A stretch of 11,331 nucleotides of DNA from Spirochaetia bacterium UBA6919 (GTDB taxonomy: Bacteria > Spirochaetota > UBA6919). The stretch is from assembly GCA_002450905.1 (NCBI GenBank), contig DKAT01000055.1:1-11331 (forward strand), given 5' to 3'. The position numbers were made by a program, and so were the translations under genes. The notes under the pieces are model-generated. The model saw only the letters and a program-made list of their open reading frames with translations. It had not been told where the DNA came from and made no database searches. This document shows positions 1 to 5,313 of this stretch, one piece after another. How positions within the stretch are numbered: the first letter of the stretch is position 1; every line of letters starts with the position of its first letter.

Positions 1-100
1 TTAGTAGAAATAGATTTTTGTACACGGAGGATCTTGTAACTATACATTATTTTTAGGTTTGTAGCGTTATAGCGAATACTTCCCCTTCGGCGAGAGTTGG

Positions 101-1012
101 GTGAGTGAGAATTCGAATACTGAGAGAGTGCCTTATCTCTTTACCAGCAAAGAATGGGATTCTGAGACAGGCTTATATTATTATGGAGCGAGGTATATGG
201 ATCCTAGAACCTCTGTATGGCTATCTCCTGACCCTGCTTTAAGAGAATATCTTGCAGATAATACTATTAATAGAGGGGTTAACAATTCATTTAATTTAAA
301 TCTTTATATTTATTCCTATCAAAACCCGGTTATATTTAAAGATCCAGATGGGAAAAAAGTTAGGATAACAATTTCTTCTGAACCATCTGGTAGTTATCAT
401 GTTGTAAGAATTGTTCAGAATGAGGGGTCAACTAGAGAATCAAGATATGTACTAGTTCCAACATATAAAATGACAGTTACTGATGATGTTAGCAAAAAAA
501 CTTCTACATATTATGTCACACGAGATGCATATAAAGAAAATAATCGAGGAGGGATTTCCATTGGTAGTTTTGAACCTGGCCCACAAAGTAAAGGACAGGC
601 TATTAGACAGACTAAGAATTCCACAACATTTAATGCTAAATTAAAAAGGAATAGACATATTGATAGAGATGTTGTTGAATTAAAAGATAGAGGGGGAGGT
701 AATTGGATTAACGATAAAAAATGGAGACCAGGACGTCCATCTAGAAAAGGTGTTCAAATTCATATTGGTGGTTATAGAAAGGAAACTAAAGATTGGGCAG
801 GAAGTTTAGGCTGTTTTATGATTGTAGGTCCTGTGGAAGGGGAGGTGGGCGATACAAATTTTATTAATGATATTAGAAATAGACAAAAATTAAATGAGGT
901 ATATGACAAAAAGAAAGGTTATATGAAACATCAGCGTATTGAAGTAACTATACAGCATAGAAAAAGTGAAACACGTAGATCTTCTGTTCATTCACGTGAA
1001 AAAGATGACTAA
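101..1012 (+). CDS. Orphan Rhs tip with C-terminal toxin domain (YkuD/DUF5675-like Cys-His motif)
   Basis: Residues 11-84 match the end of the Rhs core: PYLFTSKE, ETGLYYYGARYMDP, WLSPDPAL and the DPDG junction. The conserved homology starts before the GTG at 101, at EYFPFGE (about 74). The frame is closed by TAG at 62-64, so the Rhs shell is absent. No convincing ribosome site precedes GTG 101, so the start is nominal. Residues 85-303 form the variable toxin region, which is more AT-rich. Its clearest motif is IHIGG (His221) followed 17 residues later by GSLGC (Cys238). This spacing and pattern resemble the H...S-x-GC active site of YkuD-type L,D-transpeptidases and the similar motif of DUF5675-like domains, so a cell-wall target is plausible but inferred. 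A gene in immunity position follows 9 bases downstream. It is likely a silent cassette that would need recombination into a full Rhs gene. The Rhs tip call is firm; the toxin class is tentative. Confidence 0.8.
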   Translation: MSENSNTERVPYLFTSKEWDSETGLYYYGARYMDPRTSVWLSPDPALREYLADNTINRGVNNSFNLNLYIYSYQNPVIFKDPDGKKVRITISSEPSGSYHVVRIVQNEGSTRESRYVLVPTYKMTVTDDVSKKTSTYYVTRDAYKENNRGGISIGSFEPGPQSKGQAIRQTKNSTTFNAKLKRNRHIDRDVVELKDRGGGNWINDKKWRPGRPSRKGVQIHIGGYRKETKDWAGSLGCFMIVGPVEGEVGDTNFINDIRNRQKLNEVYDKKKGYMKHQRIEVTIQHRKSETRRSSVHSREKDD

Positions 1013-1021
1013 GTTAATTAC

Positions 1022-1738
1022 ATGATTTGGAAATTACTGAATAGAATTATATTTATAAAGAAAGTTGTTATTTTTCTTTTGGTTACAATATTAACTTATC
1101 AATGCACAAGTAAACTTAATTGTTATAAAGATGATAAGGCTGAACTATTTGATGAAAAATGGTTTTGTGATATGAATCAATATCAGCTTAGTCTTCTGCA
1201 TAAAAATGAAACAGAGTTATTAAAAAAATATAATGTAGTCACATTCATGACTAATCCAGAGGAAGAGAAATATAAATATCAGGGTGTACGAGTTTCAGGT
1301 ATTGTTTTAAACCCAAAATTCTTTTGTTGTCATGACAGATTTTATATTGCAACATACATCGAACATATTACTCGCTATAGCTCAATGTATTATAGAAAGT
1401 TAGGATATGTTAATGAAAAATATGAAATAATTAATCCTGTCAAAAAAAACAAAATAGTGGATGATTTTTTTATTGTAAAAGACTCCTATGTCAAAGAAAA
1501 CTCAGATAAAATAGTCAACATACTTTATTATATCTATAGCCCTAAATTTTACTTTTCAATTATACGTCATGGAGGTTTTTCCGAATTAAGTGATATATTT
1601 GAAGACGAACGTATAAATACAGATATTTTAAGGAGCTTAATAATTAAGCTTAAAAAAGAAAAACATCCATTAGCTTTTCCCTTTTCTTTAAAATGGAATA
1701 AAGTTCTAGAACGGTTTAATTCATATCGTAAAAAGTGA
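1022..1738 (+). CDS. Putative immunity protein for Rhs toxin 1, membrane-anchored or exported
   Basis: This 238-residue protein is of no family I recognise. Residues 1-28 form an export or anchor signal: basic start, hydrophobic stretch VVIFLLVTILTY, then Cys28 (TYQC). That is a poor match to the usual lipobox because Gln precedes the Cys, so a plain signal anchor is equally possible. The rest is rich in Tyr, Lys and Ile, with no repeats. It begins 9 bases after the toxin stop on the same strand, the usual place for a cognate immunity gene, and shares the low G+C of the toxin tip. Export of the immunity protein fits a toxin acting on the cell wall, which agrees with the Cys-His motif upstream. 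No strong Shine-Dalgarno sequence is seen. The immunity role is inferred from position only. Confidence 0.7.
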   Translation: MIWKLLNRIIFIKKVVIFLLVTILTYQCTSKLNCYKDDKAELFDEKWFCDMNQYQLSLLHKNETELLKKYNVVTFMTNPEEEKYKYQGVRVSGIVLNPKFFCCHDRFYIATYIEHITRYSSMYYRKLGYVNEKYEIINPVKKNKIVDDFFIVKDSYVKENSDKIVNILYYIYSPKFYFSIIRHGGFSELSDIFEDERINTDILRSLIIKLKKEKHPLAFPFSLKWNKVLERFNSYRKK

Positions 1739-1815
1739 GGAAAAAAGTAAATTAAGGGAAATCTGGTTTGCAAGGTGATTTTTTTATAGATAACATGCTA
1801 TATGGTGTACAAAAG

Positions 1816-1851
1816 TTTCTCCTATGTTTTTCCTGTCATTGTCCTGTCTCG
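1816..1851. repeat. 36-bp repeat, copy 1, downstream of cassette 1
   Basis: This stretch matches 3952-3987 at 30 of 36 positions by manual alignment. The last 13 bases (TTGTCCTGTCTCG) are identical. The unit itself is made of repeated CTCCT/TCCTG words. Both copies lie after an immunity gene and in the same orientation, suggesting a cassette-boundary or recombination sequence. Confidence 0.7.
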
Positions 1852-1915
1852 CTATAGGGTGTTAAGATGATCAAAGAAAGATAATTTCTTATATTTTTAT
1901 CATCCGGATCATCTG

Positions 1916-2917
1916 GTGTCGACTCAATATGTCACCGATAAAGATGGCGGGGTCTATGAGCATTTAGAGTACTTCCCCTTCGGCGAGACCTGGGTGGAAG
2001 AAGCAAGTAACACTGAACGGACTCCGTATCTATTTACATCCAAGGAACTCGACAGAGAAACGGGTCTCTATTATTACGGTGCTCGGTATATGGATCCCAG
2101 GACGAGTGTATGGCTTTCTCCTGACCCTGCATTACTGAAATATATACCTACTGGAAATAAAGCAAGAGATAAGAATCTTCCAGGGCTAGGGGGGGTTTTT
2201 AATTCATTAAATTTAGGAGTTTATTCTTATTCACACCAGAACCCAATTAAATTTAATGATCCTGATGGTAAAGCAACAGAATATCGACCACTAACATCTG
2301 CGAGGTGGAAAGAATATGCAAGAAATTCTGGCTATTTTAATAATATGAGTTATTCTGCCTTTATTAAACTTTCAGGCGAATGGTTTAGTGAATTAGTTGT
2401 ACAGAATAATCCACTACCAGTAGGGCCGATGGCTCCAAATAAACGTAAATTTAGATCACCAGCTAGAGAAGCTATGACAGGGGGTAAATTTAAAAATGTT
2501 GTGCCTGATGGTGTTAGAAACATAAAATATCCAATCAAAACTTTTTGGGGTTTTGGTAAATGGGGAAGATATTATGACAGTCATTTTTTTGAAGGTAAAG
2601 CGTATAATGGAACACTGCATTTAAGTTCAGGTAAGTATCAGATTTTAGGGTTAATTGATGCTGCAGCGAGATCTCAAGCTGGGCATAGTTCAGGTATTTT
2701 CAAACTTCCTCCTATAATTACTTTTATTACAACATCAGATACTAAAATTGGTGCAGATGTGATTACTGAAGCTTCAAGACGTGGGGTTGCTATTTATCAA
2801 GTAGTTGTGTATGAAAAATATGTGGATGGGAAGCCAACTGGTAAATTTTATCATGGAGCACCTAAATTATTGAATCCACAAGTTTATATAGGGACAAGAG
2901 GAATGAAAACTTATTAA
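1916..2917 (+). CDS. Orphan Rhs tip with C-terminal PD-(D/E)xK-like nuclease toxin domain
   Basis: Rhs homology runs from about position 1892 (YFYHPDHL, before the nominal GTG) through STQYVTDKDG, EYFPFGE, FTSKELDRETGLYYYGARYMDP and WLSPDPAL to DPDG at residues 115-118. A TGA at 1868-1870 closes the frame, so the long N-terminal shell is missing and GTG 1916 has no good ribosome site. The Gly usual in HPDHLGSTQ is Val here, encoded by that same GTG. Residues 119-333 are unlike toxin 1. They include PDGV (Asp198), then FFEGK (Glu226-x-Lys228), then LHLSSGKYQILGLIDAAARSQ, a hydrophobic strand and ASRRGVAIYQVV. This order fits restriction-endonuclease-fold (Tox-REase-type) toxins with a PD...ExK active site. 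The next gene overlaps its stop by one base (TAATG). Likely a silent cassette; the nuclease call is a family-level inference. Confidence 0.8.
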   Translation: MSTQYVTDKDGGVYEHLEYFPFGETWVEEASNTERTPYLFTSKELDRETGLYYYGARYMDPRTSVWLSPDPALLKYIPTGNKARDKNLPGLGGVFNSLNLGVYSYSHQNPIKFNDPDGKATEYRPLTSARWKEYARNSGYFNNMSYSAFIKLSGEWFSELVVQNNPLPVGPMAPNKRKFRSPAREAMTGGKFKNVVPDGVRNIKYPIKTFWGFGKWGRYYDSHFFEGKAYNGTLHLSSGKYQILGLIDAAARSQAGHSSGIFKLPPIITFITTSDTKIGADVITEASRRGVAIYQVVVYEKYVDGKPTGKFYHGAPKLLNPQVYIGTRGMKTY

Positions 2918-3651
2918 TGAATTATTTTTTTCAATTAAAAGTATATAAATTGTTATTTATTTTTGTTTTTTTACTTTATATTAATGGATGTGATAAGATG
3001 AGTAAGAAACATAACCCAAAAAAATTGAATAAAGATCAAGCCTCAATTTTACTCAATCAGGAAAAATGGGTAAAAGATATTGAGGCAAGTGATTATCTTA
3101 CTACACCAGTGTTTTATAATAAAAATAAAGAAGTACTTGTGGTTTTTGTGTGGGACAATAACTCTGGTATGTTGTATTATAATAAGGATGATTTTTTAAA
3201 AATGATTTATAAAGACAAAGATTCACCACCGAAAAGTATATTTTATGAGTCATTTCAATTTGGACCTGATTTTTTAGATAAAGTTCCACAAATGATTAAA
3301 GAAATTAGTGGGAAATTTAACATTGACCAACAATTACTCGATTTTTCACTGGATAGTATAGATATTTTTGAAAAGTCTTTATTTAAATTAGGTCGTAAAA
3401 AATGTCTTAGTCCAAAATTTTTTCCTTACATTGTCTCATATGTAGGTGAAGTCATTCGAAAAAAAACAGGTGGTGTATGGAAAATTGTATTTGTTAAAGA
3501 AACAAAAATGTGGGAACCCTGGATTGAAAATCAAGAAAATCAAAAGTATGATCTGTTTGGGATATTAAAGTATTCATTTGACGAAGAAAATAAATTTAAT
3601 AATTCAGTATTAAGAGCTAGAATTAATACTTCAACACATAAATGGCATTGA
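2917..3651 (+). CDS. Putative immunity protein for Rhs toxin 2, with lipoprotein-like leader
   Basis: The ATG shares its A with the upstream TAA stop (TAATG), indicating translational coupling to the Rhs tip. The 244-residue product has a hydrophobic leader (LLFIFVFLLYINGC, residues 12-25) ending in a spirochaete-type lipobox with Gly before Cys25. Residues 175-188 contain YVGEVIR followed by GGVW, a pattern reminiscent of several polymorphic-toxin immunity families; I cannot assign a numbered one. If toxin 2 is a nuclease its immunity protein should act in the cytoplasm, which conflicts with a lipoprotein leader. A second start at Met28 (2998), with GGATG 5-10 bases upstream, would give a cytoplasmic form. 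The immunity role is inferred from position and motif style. Confidence 0.7.
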   Translation: MNYFFQLKVYKLLFIFVFLLYINGCDKMSKKHNPKKLNKDQASILLNQEKWVKDIEASDYLTTPVFYNKNKEVLVVFVWDNNSGMLYYNKDDFLKMIYKDKDSPPKSIFYESFQFGPDFLDKVPQMIKEISGKFNIDQQLLDFSLDSIDIFEKSLFKLGRKKCLSPKFFPYIVSYVGEVIRKKTGGVWKIVFVKETKMWEPWIENQENQKYDLFGILKYSFDEENKFNNSVLRARINTSTHKWH

Positions 3652-3653
3652 TG

Positions 3654-3677
3654 ATGGTACTATGGTACTATGGTACA
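3654..3677. repeat. Short tandem repeat, 8-bp unit x3
   Basis: ATGGTACT is repeated three times head to tail, the third copy ending in A instead of T. It begins directly after the stop of the immunity gene. Confidence 0.85.
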
Positions 3678-3767
3678 GTGGAAAATTTGGGGAAAAACAC
3701 ACCATAAGAGTGTGGAAGAGGGTTTGTGAGTTATTTTTTAGTTGTTGTGTGCACTTTGGCTGGCTCA

Positions 3768-3790
3768 GGGCGAACACATGGGTATCGCCC
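3768..3790. repeat. Inverted repeat (6-bp arms GGGCGA/TCGCCC)
   Basis: The arms GGGCGA and TCGCCC flank an 11-base loop and are followed directly by CTACGGG. Part of the G+C-rich repeat patch. Confidence 0.65.
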
Positions 3791-3814
3791 CTACGGGTGG
3801 GTGACAGGGGTAAT

Positions 3815-3832
3815 GCAAGGCTGAAGCCTTGC
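3815..3832. repeat. Perfect palindromic hairpin (8-bp arms)
   Basis: GCAAGGCT and AGCCTTGC are perfect reverse complements separated by GA, which would fold as a 7-bp stem with a TGAA loop. It is followed by CCTACGG, echoing the CTACGGG after the preceding hairpin. No T-run follows, so it is not a standard terminator. Confidence 0.75.
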
Positions 3833-3872
3833 CCTACGGTGATGTGGATATGGGGGATTCCCCTCATCCTAA

Positions 3873-3895
3873 CCTTCTCCCCAGAGGGGCGAAGG
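3873..3895. repeat. Inverted repeat (10-bp arms, one mismatch, AGA loop)
   Basis: CCTTCTCCCC and GGGGCGAAGG pair with one mismatch around AGA. The surrounding CCCTCATCCTAACC...GAAGGGAC phrase is typical of dispersed intergenic repeats in many genomes. No poly-T tract follows on the plus strand. Confidence 0.65.
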
Positions 3896-3951
3896 GACTT
3901 TTGGAGATTTAGGGTGATGGGGCTGTAAGGTGCTCCACTATTTTCCCCATG

Positions 3952-3987
3952 ATTCTCCTGTGTTTCTCCTGAGGTTGTCCTGTCTCG
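3952..3987. repeat. 36-bp repeat, copy 2, downstream of cassette 2
   Basis: The same 36-bp unit as at 1816-1851, with six mismatches and in the same orientation. It lies about 300 bases after the second immunity gene and 11 bases before the hicA stop codon. Confidence 0.7.
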
Positions 3988-3998
3988 TGGGTTGGTGA

Positions 3999-4220
3999 TT
4001 AGGCTTGGTGGGCTTGGATGAAATCGTCGTTGGATAGATTAGCCTGCCTTAAAGCAGCTTTTAGGGTACCGATAGCCAGTTCTTTGTGTAATGGGATGAC
4101 ACAACCAAGATCCCCTTTTCTTAAGACGACGTGGCTTCCTTCCTGACGTTTAATTTCAAATCCCATTTTAATAAAGGTTTTAATTGCCTCTTCCCCGGAG
4201 ATTCTTGGGAGTTTAGACAT
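3999..4220 (-). CDS. hicA: HicA-type mRNA interferase toxin
   Basis: This 73-residue protein is the normal size for HicA, a small double-stranded-RNA-binding-fold ribonuclease that cleaves mRNA in the cytoplasm. Residues 6-37 show the family pattern: ISGEEAIKTFIKMGFEIKRQ, then GSHVVLRK with the catalytic His at position 30. A second typical stretch is IPLHKELAIGTLKAALRQA at 42-60, followed by an acidic end (NDDF). Its start lies 8 bases inside the end of hicB, so the two are translationally coupled, with a weak GAGG ribosome site. Antitoxin-first order is the reverse of the E. coli hicAB arrangement but is common elsewhere. The protein appears intact. Confidence 0.92.
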   Translation of the reverse strand: MSKLPRISGEEAIKTFIKMGFEIKRQEGSHVVLRKGDLGCVIPLHKELAIGTLKAALRQANLSNDDFIQAHQA

Positions 4221-4419
4221 TTAAAGAGACCTCAAAAGTAGTAAGGATAGGAGAATCGGGGACATCTTCTCTTGGGAACTCTTCTAAGTAAAGTTTTGTG
4301 GCTTCTCTTAAATTGGAAATAGCTTCTTCAATGGTGTATCCCTGACTGGCTGTGCCGATTTCAGGACACTGAGCAACGTATAGCTTATCTTCTTTGTGTA
4401 ACAGAGCGGTTAATGTCAT
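4213..4419 (-). CDS. hicB: HicB-like antitoxin, short form without DNA-binding tail
   Basis: Sixty-eight residues with the HicB partial RNase-H-like domain: TALLHKEDKLYVAQCPEIG, then GYTIEEAISNLREATKLYLEE (about residues 28-48). It neutralises HicA by direct binding. The frame ends shortly after that domain (ILTTFEVSLNV), so the C-terminal helix-turn-helix or ribbon-helix-helix of longer HicB proteins is missing. It therefore probably cannot repress its own operon alone. The xre gene just upstream may supply DNA binding. AAGGA lies 7 bases before the ATG and directly follows the xre stop, so translation is probably continuous from xre. Confidence 0.9.
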   Translation of the reverse strand: MTLTALLHKEDKLYVAQCPEIGTASQGYTIEEAISNLREATKLYLEEFPREDVPDSPILTTFEVSLNV

Positions 4420-4430
4420 GGAATGTCCTT

Positions 4431-4796
4431 TTAAGCGGGGATTTTATCTTTTTTCATTATCTCCTGGATGGTTCTTTTCTGTATGAAAGCGTCGATGAGA
4501 GTTTTAACGACGTTTCGATCATTTTCATTTAAGAGCTCCACCTGTTGAAACTGCCTTAAAAGTTCTCTATCGTGAAGGTGAGACTGGGCAATATCTTCTG
4601 TTGTACCCTCCATAAGATAATCCGTAGTAACTTCCAATACATCAGCCAGCCTTTTAAGTACTCCTGAAGTAGGTTTAGAATCTCCTCTTTCATATCGACC
4701 AATTTGAGTATAATGTAAATCCGTTAGTTCAGCTAATTTTCCTTGGGAGAACTTCTTTTCCAGTCTTTTTTGTTTTAAACGCTCACCAAATGACAT
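4431..4796 (-). CDS. XRE/Cro-family helix-turn-helix transcriptional regulator
   Basis: A cytoplasmic DNA-binding protein of 121 residues. The HTH_3-type domain covers about residues 3-62: FGERLKQKRLEKKFSQGKLAELT, then TQIGRYERGDSKPTSGVLKRLADVLEVTTDYLMEG. A charged helical tail follows and probably dimerises. I chose the ATG at 4796 because AAGGA sits 7 bases upstream and the protein then opens MSFGERL like its relatives. An in-frame ATG at 4811 adds five residues (MKDSV) but lacks a ribosome site. It is the first gene of an operon with hicB (11-base gap) and hicA. It probably represses this operon and the divergent zinc-finger gene by binding the repeats at 4858-4891. Confidence 0.9.
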   Translation of the reverse strand: MSFGERLKQKRLEKKFSQGKLAELTDLHYTQIGRYERGDSKPTSGVLKRLADVLEVTTDYLMEGTTEDIAQSHLHDRELLRQFQQVELLNENDRNVVKTLIDAFIQKRTIQEIMKKDKIPA

Positions 4797-4835
4797 AACA
4801 CTATCCTTCATGGATTCTAGTTAAAATATAATAAA

Positions 4836-4863
4836 TTAGTATGAGAAAGTCTCTATATTTCAA
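4836..4863 (-). promoter_or_regulatory. Candidate leftward promoter for xre-hicBA
   Basis: On the minus strand TTGAAA (plus 4858-4863) is followed by 16 bases and TACTAA (plus 4836-4841), a weak -10 match. The -35 element lies inside the first copy of the direct repeat, so a repressor bound there would block it. Confidence 0.35.
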
Positions 4864-4891
4864 GAAAAAATATATTATTTTCAAGAAAAAA
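4858..4891. promoter_or_regulatory. Candidate operator: two 13-bp direct repeats at 21-bp period
   Basis: TTTCAAGAAAAAA occurs at 4858-4870 and identically at 4879-4891. The 21-bp period is two helical turns, placing both on one DNA face. Each copy contains a small dyad (TTTC-AA-GAAA). Position between divergent genes suggests binding by the adjacent XRE regulator. The second copy ends 3 bases before the rightward -35 box. Confidence 0.6.
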
Positions 4892-4894
4892 CGC

Positions 4895-4923
4895 TTGACC
4901 GTTTAAAGAATTTATGCTATAGT
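4895..4923 (+). promoter_or_regulatory. Sigma-70-type promoter for the CHC2 zinc-finger gene
   Basis: TTGACC (4895-4900) and TATAGT (4918-4923) are separated by exactly 17 bases, each matching consensus at five of six positions. It reads towards the ATG at 4967 with a short leader. Confidence 0.75.
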
Positions 4924-4966
4924 TTGAAGCATTATTGCATGAAGAATATTTATATTGAGGTGGTCT

Positions 4967-5284
4967 ATGTCAGGTGTGGACAAGGGAGAATTGATTCGAA
5001 GTGTGGATATATTAAAAGTGTGTGATGAGCTTGGGATAAAGGTTCGTCGGGTTGGTAGGGGTTACAAGGCACTCTGTCCCTTTCATGAGGAGAAGATTGC
5101 GTCTTTTTCGATTGATCCCGTGAAGAAATTATTTAAGTGTTTTGGCTGTGGTAAGGGCGGTGACGTGATAAGACTTGTTGAGGGGGTTAAGAAAGTCAGC
5201 TTTAAAGAGGCACTAAGGTATTTGGAGGGGCTCTTTGGTGGTGTTTCCCCTCACTCCTTGGTTAAAACCCAAAATAGAGGGTAA
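4967..5284 (+). CDS. Stand-alone CHC2 (DnaG-primase-type) zinc-finger protein
   Basis: This 105-residue protein consists almost only of the zinc-binding domain found at the N-terminus of bacterial DnaG primases, which recognises single-stranded template. The ligand pattern is Cys37-x2-His40 (LCPFHEEK) and Cys58-x2-Cys61 (KCFGCGKGGDVIRLV), with the usual SFSIDP strand between. The RNA-polymerase and Toprim domains of primase (normally about 500 further residues) are absent. The ATG at 4967 is preferred because GAGGTGG lies just upstream; an in-frame TTG at 4955 would add four residues. The last dozen residues (SPHSLVKTQNRG) match nothing in the domain, so the gene may be a naturally small zinc-finger protein or a primase fragment cut by the neighbouring transposon. 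It is transcribed divergently from xre under a strong promoter with a likely operator. Its role is not known; nucleic-acid binding is inferred. Confidence 0.82.
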   Translation: MSGVDKGELIRSVDILKVCDELGIKVRRVGRGYKALCPFHEEKIASFSIDPVKKLFKCFGCGKGGDVIRLVEGVKKVSFKEALRYLEGLFGGVSPHSLVKTQNRG

Positions 5285-5313
5285 TTTCGATTTGCTTCCT
5301 CTGGAATATTGAA

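Larger units (their letters stand above)
3652..3998. other. Gene-free stretch with G+C-rich hairpin repeats
   Basis: No convincing gene lies here; the open frames on both strands are low-complexity chance frames. The stretch holds the 8-bp tandem repeat, three hairpin-forming segments (3768-3790, 3815-3832, 3873-3895) and the second copy of the 36-bp repeat. Its G+C is well above both neighbours. Phrases such as CCCCTACGGG and CCCTACGG recur beside the hairpins, the style of dispersed hairpin repeat families seen between genes in many environmental bacteria. It separates the Rhs cassettes from the hicBA operon and lies downstream of both convergent units. Confidence 0.6.

Noticed and set aside
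1567..1773. Minus-strand open frame of 68 codons
   Set aside because: It lies antisense to the first immunity gene, with no ribosome site or recognisable domain.
3700..3720. CACAC...GTGTG hairpin as a transcription terminator after the immunity gene
   Set aside because: The stem has only 5 bp and no T-run follows, so it does not meet the pattern of an intrinsic terminator.
3631..3928. Open frames of 78-88 codons on both strands of the G+C-rich patch
   Set aside because: They run through hairpin repeats, overlap on opposite strands and give no recognisable protein; chance frames in repeat DNA.
4858..4891. CRISPR-like array
   Set aside because: There are only two short repeat copies with an 8-bp spacer, AT-rich and between divergent genes; an operator fits better.
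5277..5313. Left terminal repeat of Tn3 element 1 starting at the GAGGGTAATT sequence
   Set aside because: The position is plausible, at the end of the zinc-finger gene, but there is no GGGG start and no partner sequence for comparison.
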